In this document: positions 37,286 through 45,020 of the stretch, one piece after another
Numbering within the stretch: the stretch's first letter is position 1
How the letters are laid out: each line of letters opens with the position of its first letter
DNA from: Eubacteriaceae bacterium
GTDB taxonomy: Bacteria; Bacillota; Clostridia; Peptostreptococcales; Anaerovoracaceae
DNA: 64,000 bases
Assembly: GCA_902362805.1 (NCBI GenBank)
Contig: CABIXY010000003.1
Span: 108,247 to 172,246, forward strand
Direction: 5' to 3'
Position numbers and translations under genes: made by a program
Notes under the pieces: model-generated
What the model was told of the DNA's origin: nothing
Seen by the model: only the letters and a program-made list of their open reading frames with translations
Databases searched by the model: none

Positions 37286-39856
37286 ATGTCTAATCGGGAA
37301 GAAAACTTGTTTTCAAACGCTTTTCTGTTTGAAATCGTAGAGCAGCTCAATGCCAATGTCTATATTACAGATATTGAGTCCGACAACATCGTCTATATGA
37401 ACGATACGATGAAGAGAGACTTCGATATAGACCGGCCGGAGGGAAAACCTTGCTGGCAGGTACTGCAGGAAAATATGGCGGAACGGTGTGAATTTTGCAG
37501 GATCGGTGAACTGCAGGAGAATCCCAGCAAAAGTTGTCTTTGGGTAGAAGAGAATACAAAGACTGGAAAGGTCTACCAAAATTACGACCGCCTAATTGAG
37601 AGTGGGGACAAGACTTACTTTGTACAGTGCTCGTCAGACGTAACGGAGTTCACGAAAGTGTCGAGGACTGCGCGTACTGACGAGTTGACAAGCATGTTAA
37701 ACAGACGCGCGGGCAAAGAGAAGCTCGCCGAACTGATAGAAGAGGCAAAGTCCAACGCAAAGATCATCACAGTCGTTTTGTGTGACATCAATCAACTAAA
37801 AAAAATCAACGACATGTACGGTCATCTGGAGGGAGACCGCCTTTTGCGGTATTTTTCTGCCGTGATGCGTCAGAATATCAGCAAACGAGATCTTATATTC
37901 CGCCTCAGTGGAGATGAATTTGTCCTCGCTTTTTATAATAGAGATGCCAAAGAAGCTGAGAAAAAAGTACAGTGGATCATGAAACAGCTAAAGGAAGAAA
38001 AAAACAATTTCTCCGTTTACTATGAGGTCTCCTTCAGTTACGGCCTCATGGAAATCTATCCGGAAGATCAGTACATCCTTTCGGATATCATCTCCCGCGC
38101 CGATGAGTACATGTATATACAGAAGAGAGACTATCATATCCAGCAGGCGAAGGCAGCGCTGCAGAAAGCGGCAGAACAGAAAGAAGTTCTCGATTTCGAA
38201 TACGACAAGGATCGCCTCTATGATGCGTTGTCCGCCAGCGTGGACGATTATGTATTTGTGGGAAATATGAAGACCGGCACCTTTCGTTATCCGCCGGCTA
38301 TGGTTGAAGAATTTGGCCTGCCCGGCGAAATAGTGGAAAATGCAGCCGCCCTTTGGAGCGAATTGATTCACCCTCACGATGAAAGAGGATTTTTGGAGAG
38401 CAATCAGGAGATTGCTGATGGAAGAGTTGACTATCACGATATAGAATATCGGGCCAAAAACAAAAAAGGAGAGTGGATCTGGCTCAGGTGCAGGGGCAGG
38501 ATGATTACAAACCAAGAAGGCGAGCCTTATCTGTTTGCAGGCATGATTACCAATCAGGGCAGAAAAGATAAGACGGACCACATGACGGGTCTTTACAATA
38601 AATATGAATTTGAAGGGGAGATCAAGGAGTTCCTTGTCAATGAAACTGCAGACAAAATGGGCATCATGGTACTGAATCTGGATTCTTTCAAGAACGTCAA
38701 CGACCTTTACGACCAGTCCTTTGGCGATGAAATACTGCGCATCACTGCGCAGAAGATGCAGTCGATGCTGCCCAAAAACGCCAGGCTCTATCGCCTGGAC
38801 GGGGATCAGTTCGGCATCTTCATGCCTGGCAGCGATGAAAATGAAGGACTGGCTGTCTTTGGACGGATACAGAGGATGTTCTATAAACAGCAGGAGCATA
38901 ACGGAAGGAAATATTACTGCACGATGTCAGCGGGATATGTTTCTTACCCAAAGGATGGGAACAACTATCTGGATCTGCTGAAGTACGCTTACTATTCGCT
39001 GGAATATTCGAAGCTGATGGGAAAAAATCGAATTACGCTGTTCTCGAATGATATCTTATACAAAAAAGCCCGCACTTTGGAGATGAATCAGCTTCTCAGG
39101 GACAGTATCGACAGAGGTTTTATCGGCTTTTCGGTACACTATCAGCCGCAGATTAATTCCGCCACGGGTGAAGTCTACGGTGCGGAAGCTTTAGCCAGAT
39201 GGCACTGTACAGCGTACGGCGATGTATCGCCAGTAGAGTTCATACCGCTTTTGGAGCAGAACGGTTTGATCGTACAACTGGGAAAGTGGGTCTTTGAGCA
39301 GGCAGCACGTCAGTGCAAAAAGTGGAGCAGGGTAAAATCAGAGTTTCATATGAGTATCAATTTGTCCTATCGGCAGCTTTTGGACGGAACGATTTTGGAC
39401 TTCATGCAGTCAACTCTGCATGAGATTGATCTGAATCCGGCGAAGATCACCATGGAACTGACGGAGACTTATCTGATAGAGGAAAACAGCACCCTTCGCG
39501 GCATTGTTGACGGTATGCAGGCTTTGGGCATTCAAATTGCCATGGACGATTTTGGTAAGGGCTATTCCTCTCTGTTTTCCTTGAAAAATCTGCCGGTGGA
39601 TATTGTAAAAATAGATCGAGGTTTCGTGAAAAATATCAGCACAGATTTGTTCAATGCGACCTTTGTGAGAACCATTACCGAACTATGCCATGACGTGGGC
39701 AAAAAAGTCTGCCTTGAAGGCGTAGAAACGGAAATTGAATACAACGCCATCAAAGATAAAGGCATTGAACTGATTCAGGGCTTTTTCTTCGGCCGACCAG
39801 TGCCGGCGGACGTATTTGAGAAATTGTTCTTTCAAGAACGGATCGAACTGAAATAA
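37286..39856 (+). CDS. c-di-GMP protein PAS-GGDEF-PAS-GGDEF-EAL
   Basis: An 856-residue cytoplasmic protein. Order: PAS-like domain (about 15-120), first GGDEF with SGDEF at the active site (about 130-290, probably able to make c-di-GMP), second PAS/PAC (about 312-425), second GGDEF with degenerate DGDQF (about 430-590), then EAL (about 600-850). The EAL catalytic set is complete: AEALARW, SINLSYRQL, MELTET, MDDFGKGYSSL, VKIDRGF, LEGVE and IQGFFF. It could therefore both make and degrade c-di-GMP, with the second GGDEF likely regulatory. The C-terminal half mirrors the protein at the right edge of the window. A kinase gene follows 44 bp later. Confidence 0.92.
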   Translation: MSNREENLFSNAFLFEIVEQLNANVYITDIESDNIVYMNDTMKRDFDIDRPEGKPCWQVLQENMAERCEFCRIGELQENPSKSCLWVEENTKTGKVYQNYDRLIESGDKTYFVQCSSDVTEFTKVSRTARTDELTSMLNRRAGKEKLAELIEEAKSNAKIITVVLCDINQLKKINDMYGHLEGDRLLRYFSAVMRQNISKRDLIFRLSGDEFVLAFYNRDAKEAEKKVQWIMKQLKEEKNNFSVYYEVSFSYGLMEIYPEDQYILSDIISRADEYMYIQKRDYHIQQAKAALQKAAEQKEVLDFEYDKDRLYDALSASVDDYVFVGNMKTGTFRYPPAMVEEFGLPGEIVENAAALWSELIHPHDERGFLESNQEIADGRVDYHDIEYRAKNKKGEWIWLRCRGRMITNQEGEPYLFAGMITNQGRKDKTDHMTGLYNKYEFEGEIKEFLVNETADKMGIMVLNLDSFKNVNDLYDQSFGDEILRITAQKMQSMLPKNARLYRLDGDQFGIFMPGSDENEGLAVFGRIQRMFYKQQEHNGRKYYCTMSAGYVSYPKDGNNYLDLLKYAYYSLEYSKLMGKNRITLFSNDILYKKARTLEMNQLLRDSIDRGFIGFSVHYQPQINSATGEVYGAEALARWHCTAYGDVSPVEFIPLLEQNGLIVQLGKWVFEQAARQCKKWSRVKSEFHMSINLSYRQLLDGTILDFMQSTLHEIDLNPAKITMELTETYLIEENSTLRGIVDGMQALGIQIAMDDFGKGYSSLFSLKNLPVDIVKIDRGFVKNISTDLFNATFVRTITELCHDVGKKVCLEGVETEIEYNAIKDKGIELIQGFFFGRPVPADVFEKLFFQERIELK

Positions 39857-39900
39857 AAGATTTGATGAACACTGCAATTCACCAAAAGGGAGATTCACTT

Positions 39901-42708
39901 ATGAAAAAATTACTGGCACAACATTTGAAATGCTATACCGTAATATTTTTGATTGTTTTTTTTGTGCTTACGATATGTTCTCCTGTTTTAGCGGAAACGG
40001 GTGAGCCAGGCAAACCAAAGGACGGCAGTAAGTCCCGTGTCCTCAAAGTGGCTTTTACGGAGGTGCCGGGATTGACTGAGGTTGACGAAGACGGCACTCA
40101 TCATGGGTTGGTAGTAGATTATCTCAACGAAATAGCAAAATATACGGGTTGGGAATATGAATATGTGTTTGTTGAGGATGCTTTACAGATGCTGAATGAG
40201 TTTGAAAAGGGCAAATATGATCTCATAGGCGGCCAATATTACATGGAAGAGCTTGAGAAACAATACGGCTATCCTGATTACAATACAGGTTACAGCCGTT
40301 CTACTCTTTTAGCACGAAAAGATGACACCAGCATTCGCAGCAACGATTTGGAAAGCATGAATGGTAAGACCATCGGGGTTTATGAGAAAGCGACCGAAAA
40401 TATTCGCCGCCTCAAAAAGTATCTGGCGGTCAACGGCATTGACTGTAAAATCAAAAAATACAGATATGATCAGATGGGGAAAGATGGGACCCTTTACACT
40501 TATCTGAAAAATGGTGAGGTAGACCTATTGCTTGGTAACGCCCAGGATCGAGATGATGATTTGCGTGTGATTGTCTCTTATGATGCGCAGCCATTATATA
40601 TTGTAACCACACCGGAAAACAAAGAAGTGCTGGACGGTTTGAACATGGCCATGGAGCGAATTACAGATGCAAATCCGAATTTTGGACAGGAACGATATGA
40701 GGCGAATTTTCCTGATACTGACGTGGACATCCTTTTGACTGACCGGGAAAGACAGTATGTGAAGGAAAGAGGAACTGTGACTGTGGCTGTTCCCAAGTCC
40801 TGGCATCCGCTGTTCTGCGAAGACACAGACAACCTGCACGACGGCCTGGTACAGGATATATTGAAAGAGGTTACTGACTTCTCTGGGATGAAGTTTGAAT
40901 ACGTGTATGCGGGCAGCTATGGCGATGCTATAAAAATGGTGCAGCAGGGAAAGGCGGACATGCTGGGATTCTATCTGGGAACAGAAGATCACGCTGTGCA
41001 GGCAAAACTGGTGCTGACGGCGCCATATGCCGTGATGAATACGCTGTTGGTGCGCAATAAATCGTCCAACTATCCCGATGAAAATCTGATTGGAGCAGCA
41101 ATTGAGGGGCAGATTCTTCCTTCTAATATTGAAGCGTCAGAAGTGACGATCTATGAGAATGTAGCAAAAGCGCTTACTGCCGTCAACAAAGGGGAGGCGG
41201 ATTTTATCTATGGTCTGTCCTCACGACTGGAACAGGAGATTCAACAGCACCATTTTACAAATCTGGTTCCTGTCACACTTTCCAACGAGAGCTTCAACGC
41301 AAGTTTTGCTTTTACAAAGCCTGTAGAGCCAGACCTGCTGACCATTATCAACAAAGCGATTAATAACCTTTCGGAAGAAGAAAAGAGAGCGCTTTTGAAC
41401 CAGAACCTGGTTTCTCTCGGTGCGAGGCAAATGTCCGTGGAAGAGTTGATTTATGCTGATCCTGTGGCATTTGTGGCCATTTTGGCGGTGATTTTGATTA
41501 TCATAGCAGGCGCGGTTTTGCTCATCACTCGTTCCCGCATGAGAGCTGCTGTCATTCAGAGCAACTTGGAGCGGGCAGAAGCAGAAAACAGCGCTAAGGG
41601 AGAGTTCCTATCGCGAATGAGTCATGAAATCCGCACGCCGATGAATGCCATCGTCGGGTTAGCTGACTTGACGAACATGATGGATGATGTTCCGGACAAT
41701 ATACGGGAGAATCTTTCTAAAATTCGCGTGTCTTCTCAATATCTGCTGGGTCTGATCAATGATATTTTGGATATGAGCCGCATTGACAGCGGAATGCTTT
41801 CGATTGCTGAGGAACCGTTCTCCATGAGCGAGATGATAGAGAACCTGCAGAGCATGATGGAAGCAGAGGCGCAGCGGCGAGGCGTGTCCCTCACTGTTGA
41901 AAAGTCCATCGATAACAGTATATTGCTGGGTGATGCCATACGTCTGCGCCAAGTGCTCACAAATCTTCTCTCTAATGCACTGAAGTTCACGCCGGAGGGC
42001 GGTAAGGTGTCTCTGCATGTCGCAGAGAAGGAGAGAACGGAAGAGGGGGCTACTTACCTTTTCCAGGTCATTGATAATGGTGTAGGCATTGCTCCGGAGG
42101 ATCAGGAGCGAGTGTTCAGCTCCTTTGAACAGCTGGGAACCAGTTCTTCTCAGAGTCAGGGAACCGGCCTGGGCCTCGCCATCAGCCGCAATATTGTAAA
42201 TCTGATGGGCGGGCAGCTCAAGTTAAACAGTGAGGTCGGAAAGGGCAGCGAGTTCTATTTTACGATTACGATTCCTTTCGGGAAAGCCAAGGAAGAAGGC
42301 TCACATGCTGCAAGTGACAGGAGCTTGGCAGGGATTCGCATATTGCTGGCAGAGGACAACAACCTGAATGCCGAGATTGCTATGCGGCTTCTGGAGATCA
42401 AGGGCGCCGTCGTAACCCGCAGTGAAAATGGAAAGCAGGCACTCGAAATCTTCCAGCGGAGTGAGCTGAATACGTATCATGTGATCTTGATGGATGTACA
42501 GATGCCTGTCATGAACGGACTCGACGCCACCCGCGCCATACGTGCCCTGCCGCGCACCGACGCAGGGGAAATCCCGATTATTGCCATGACGGCGAATTCT
42601 TTTCAAAAGGATGTGGATGCAGCCATGGAAGCTGGCATGAGCGGATTTATCCCGAAACCTCTTGATGTGAACTATCTCTACCGAACTTTGATAGAATCCC
42701 TACAATAG
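39901..42708 (+). CDS. Hybrid histidine kinase with two periplasmic binding domains
   Basis: A 935-residue sensor. A signal peptide or first helix (about 8-31, ending VLA) is followed by two tandem SBP_bac_3 domains (about 40-280 and 285-520), as in BvgS-type kinases, one membrane helix (about 530-550), HisKA with FLSRMSHEIRTPMN, HATPase with NALKFTPEGG and GTGLGLAIS, and a C-terminal receiver with VILMDVQMPVMNG. The extracellular domains probably bind an amino acid or similar ligand. I start it at ATG 39901 behind AAAGGGAG. The receiver has no output domain, so phosphate must pass to another protein. Its neighbour makes or degrades c-di-GMP, so the two may act in one pathway. Confidence 0.92.
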   Translation: MKKLLAQHLKCYTVIFLIVFFVLTICSPVLAETGEPGKPKDGSKSRVLKVAFTEVPGLTEVDEDGTHHGLVVDYLNEIAKYTGWEYEYVFVEDALQMLNEFEKGKYDLIGGQYYMEELEKQYGYPDYNTGYSRSTLLARKDDTSIRSNDLESMNGKTIGVYEKATENIRRLKKYLAVNGIDCKIKKYRYDQMGKDGTLYTYLKNGEVDLLLGNAQDRDDDLRVIVSYDAQPLYIVTTPENKEVLDGLNMAMERITDANPNFGQERYEANFPDTDVDILLTDRERQYVKERGTVTVAVPKSWHPLFCEDTDNLHDGLVQDILKEVTDFSGMKFEYVYAGSYGDAIKMVQQGKADMLGFYLGTEDHAVQAKLVLTAPYAVMNTLLVRNKSSNYPDENLIGAAIEGQILPSNIEASEVTIYENVAKALTAVNKGEADFIYGLSSRLEQEIQQHHFTNLVPVTLSNESFNASFAFTKPVEPDLLTIINKAINNLSEEEKRALLNQNLVSLGARQMSVEELIYADPVAFVAILAVILIIIAGAVLLITRSRMRAAVIQSNLERAEAENSAKGEFLSRMSHEIRTPMNAIVGLADLTNMMDDVPDNIRENLSKIRVSSQYLLGLINDILDMSRIDSGMLSIAEEPFSMSEMIENLQSMMEAEAQRRGVSLTVEKSIDNSILLGDAIRLRQVLTNLLSNALKFTPEGGKVSLHVAEKERTEEGATYLFQVIDNGVGIAPEDQERVFSSFEQLGTSSSQSQGTGLGLAISRNIVNLMGGQLKLNSEVGKGSEFYFTITIPFGKAKEEGSHAASDRSLAGIRILLAEDNNLNAEIAMRLLEIKGAVVTRSENGKQALEIFQRSELNTYHVILMDVQMPVMNGLDATRAIRALPRTDAGEIPIIAMTANSFQKDVDAAMEAGMSGFIPKPLDVNYLYRTLIESLQ

Positions 42709-42782
42709 AAATATAGAGATGAAGCAGCCAGAGCCGGCGATGTTGCAGGCTCTGGCGGGTGATCATCCTTTGATTTAAGATG

Positions 42783-42807
42783 CCGGAGCCTGCGGACTCC
42801 GGTTTTT
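42783..42807 (+). terminator. Rho-independent terminator after the hybrid kinase
   Basis: CCGGAG (42783-42788) pairs with CTCCGG (42797-42802), followed by five T. A second, longer stem CCAGAGCC/GGCTCTGG (42728-42755) precedes it without a T run. Confidence 0.8.
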
Positions 42808-42876
42808 GCATGTGGTGGACAATCCCCTGTGCGTTTATCGTTCCAGAACGGCACCCTGTAGAAGTTTGCAGAGGTC

Positions 42877-43139
42877 CAGTTACGCAAGAATCGCGATTTT
42901 GAGGGGAAACGTTGTGCAGAAGTTGATGAAGGGCGGCATGCGTAACTGGCAGATGTCTGCAGATGCTCAGTTACGCAAAACTGCCGTTTTGAGGGGAATC
43001 TGTTGTGCAAGAGTGGAGGTATGAAGGGCGACATGCGTAACTGGGATCGATTAGATGGCGGTCTGTTACGCAGGAGAACCTCTAACTGGGCTATCTGCGT
43101 AACAGAATTGGGCAAAATGTAGAATTTTGCGTAACTCAG
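42877..43139. repeat. Array of GTTACGCA/TGCGTAAC inverted repeats
   Basis: Three units, each bounded by inverted ends. Unit 1 (42877-42948) and unit 2 (42968-43043) run CAGTTACGCA...TGCGTAACTG and share inner TTTTGAGGGGAA, GTTGTGCA and GAAGGGCG. Unit 3 (43063-43105) is shorter, with ends CTGTTACGCAG/CTGCGTAACAG. One more half-site TGCGTAAC follows at 43128. The eight-base core thus occurs seven times in alternating orientation; units 1 and 2 repeat at 91 bp. No gene is credible here. The shape is that of a REP/MITE-like palindromic element, but I do not recognise the family. Confidence 0.8.
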
Positions 43140-43152
43140 CTAAGACAGAAGA

Positions 43153-43475
43153 GTGAAACACAAATATTGCTTATATCTTTTAGCGGAAATTTGTGTTATA
43201 CCCCTTCTTTCGATCTTCCGGCGTTGCCGCAAGGTAAGAAGGGGTGAATCATAAATAATAATTGTATCTTTATAGGTGTATTTATGGTATACTCCTTCCT
43301 TCACATCTTCCGACGTTGTCGAAAGGTAGGAAGGAGTGAAACACAAATATTGATTGTATCTTTTAGCGGAAATTTGTGTTATACCCCTTCTTTCGATCTT
43401 CCGGCGTTCCGCAAGGTAAGAAGGGGTGAATCATAAATAATAATTGTATCTTTATAGGTGTATTTATGGTATAAT
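43153..43475. repeat. Tandem ~91-bp structured repeats (units A1-B1-A2-B2') before the helicase gene
   Basis: Four consecutive units: A1 43153-43243, B1 43244-43335, A2 43336-43425 and a partial B2 from 43426. All begin GTGAA(A/T)CA(C/T)AAATA. Each full unit can form stem I (A: AACACAAAT/ATTTGTGTT; B: CATAAATA/TATTTATG) and stem II (A: ACCCCTTCTT/AAGAAGGGGT; B: ACTCCTTCCT/AGGAAGGAGT), with an inner hairpin (A1: CGGC-GTT-GCCG; B: CGAC-GTT-GTCG). A and B differ mostly by paired changes that keep the stems. A1 and A2 are nearly identical. B2 continues into the helicase promoter. Confidence 0.88.
43467..43475 (+). promoter_or_regulatory. Extended -10 promoter of the DEAD-box helicase gene
   Basis: TGG-TATAAT at 43467-43475 is an extended -10 element. 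TTGTAT at 43444 is 20 bp upstream, too far for a standard -35. The promoter lies inside the last repeat unit; unit B1 has the matching TGGTATACT, weaker by one base. Confidence 0.65.
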
Positions 43476-43508
43476 TATATGTTACAGTTAACAGAAAGTG
43501 AGAATTAA

Positions 43509-45020
43509 ATGAATTATAGTGAATCAAAAATTAGTAAGATGATACTTAACGGCCTTGAGGAAATGGGTTTTGTGAAAATGACGCCGATTCAGGAGATGGC
43601 GATTCCAGAACTCATGGAGGGCAGAGACATCATAGGTCAGGCACAGACCGGTACCGGTAAAACAGCAGCTTTTGGCATACCTATGATTGAAGGCATAGAT
43701 CCCAAGGATAATGGCGTACAGGGACTGATCCTATGTCCTACCAGAGAACTTGCCATTCAGGCATCAGAAGAGCTGAAGAAGATGGCAAAGCACGTGGCAG
43801 GGGTCAAAGTCGTAGCCATTTATGGAGGCCAGGATATAGAGCGGCAGTTTAGGGCCTTGAAAGGCAAGGTATCCATCGTCGTCGGCACACCGGGCAGAGT
43901 GATGGACCACATGAGGCGCAAGACTCTGAAGTTTGATAATTTGAAGATGTTGGTGTTGGATGAGGCAGACGAAATGCTCAACATGGGTTTCCGCGAGGAC
44001 ATTGAGACCATCTGTCGCGCGATGCCGGAGGAACGCCAGACGGCGCTTTTCTCAGCAACTATGCCAAAAGAGATTCTGGAGATTACGCAGGAATATCAGA
44101 AAAACGCCAAGCTGGTCAAAGTCAAGCAGGAAGAGCTGACCATTCCCCTGGTAAAACAGGTACACTATGTCGTAAAGGGCAGAGAAAAGGACACCTCGCT
44201 CTGCAGGCTTCTCGATTACATGTCCCCCCAGAGGGCTTTGATCTTCTGCAATACGAAGAGAAAAGTGGATGAACTGACTCTGCTGTTGAAGTCGAAAGGC
44301 TATGCGGCAGAAGCGCTGCACGGGGATTTGTCACAGCATCAGAGAGACAGAGTGATGAATTTGTTCAGAAGCGGCAATCTGGAGCTTTTGCTGGCCACTG
44401 ACGTTGCGGCAAGAGGAATTGACGTGGATGATGTAGATATGGTGTTCAACTACGATATGCCGCAGGATATGGAATATTATGTCCATCGAATCGGCCGTAC
44501 AGGAAGAGCTGGTAAAAACGGCAAAGCGGTGTCTTTGATCACCAGCCGTGAGAAATACAAAATCGACTCCCTGGAGAATTATTGCAACACGGAGATCAAA
44601 CGAAAAGATATGCCGACAGCGACTAGCGCCATGACAGTAAAGGCATATAAAAATGTAAAGGACGCCATGAATTATTGTCAGGATAAGGATTTGGTACCTT
44701 ACATGAAAATCGTCTATAAGCAATGTGTTGAGGAAGAGATGGAGCCGCTGATGGTGGCCGCTGCTTTCCTCAGACAGAGTTTGGGTGAGATTGAAGTGGA
44801 GCCGAAGCAGGAGAACAGAGCTGGCAGAAGCGACCGGTCTGGCAAAGGCGGACGCTCGGGCAAATCTGGCAAGGAAGGTCGTCACGGAAAGAAGCCGGAA
44901 GTGCCGGGTGGACGCTCGGGCCGAGACAAGAAGAAAGGTAACAAGGATGGAAAGAGGACAAAGAGTTCAAGTAAAGATAGAGGATATGACGGAGGCAGGC
45001 CAAGGCGTAGGAAGAAGTAA
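43509..45020 (+). CDS. DEAD-box ATP-dependent RNA helicase (CshA/DeaD type)
   Basis: A 503-residue helicase. Motifs in order: Q motif GFVKMTPIQE, Walker A AQTGTGKTA, PTRELAIQ, TPGRVMD, VLDEADEML, FSATMP, then in domain 2 ALIFCNTKR, LLATDVAARGIDV and HRIGRTGRAGK. The C-terminal ~70 residues are basic and rich in Gly, Arg, Ser and Lys (GRSGKGGRSGKSG-type), an RNA-binding tail. Such helicases assist ribosome assembly and mRNA decay, often in the cold. It overlaps the rRNA methyltransferase gene by 74 bp, which supports a ribosome role. The ribosome binding site is weak, and the leader carries the structured repeats. Confidence 0.93.
   Translation: MNYSESKISKMILNGLEEMGFVKMTPIQEMAIPELMEGRDIIGQAQTGTGKTAAFGIPMIEGIDPKDNGVQGLILCPTRELAIQASEELKKMAKHVAGVKVVAIYGGQDIERQFRALKGKVSIVVGTPGRVMDHMRRKTLKFDNLKMLVLDEADEMLNMGFREDIETICRAMPEERQTALFSATMPKEILEITQEYQKNAKLVKVKQEELTIPLVKQVHYVVKGREKDTSLCRLLDYMSPQRALIFCNTKRKVDELTLLLKSKGYAAEALHGDLSQHQRDRVMNLFRSGNLELLLATDVAARGIDVDDVDMVFNYDMPQDMEYYVHRIGRTGRAGKNGKAVSLITSREKYKIDSLENYCNTEIKRKDMPTATSAMTVKAYKNVKDAMNYCQDKDLVPYMKIVYKQCVEEEMEPLMVAAAFLRQSLGEIEVEPKQENRAGRSDRSGKGGRSGKSGKEGRHGKKPEVPGGRSGRDKKKGNKDGKRTKSSSKDRGYDGGRPRRRKK

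Noticed and set aside
37988-38899. A 303-codon minus-strand frame inside the GGDEF/EAL gene
   Set aside because: Long but without recognisable domain or start; the plus strand encodes clear GGDEF and PAS motifs throughout.
42678-43115. A 145-codon minus-strand frame across the GTTACGCA array
   Set aside because: Its sequence is made by the DNA repeats (recurring RFPSK and LRNW/FCVTE words), overlaps the kinase terminator and has no ribosome binding site; the DNA-level palindromes explain it better.
42877-43475. A CRISPR array
   Set aside because: Repeats are long, palindromic and alternate in orientation or type; there are no short identical repeats with unique spacers and no cas genes nearby.
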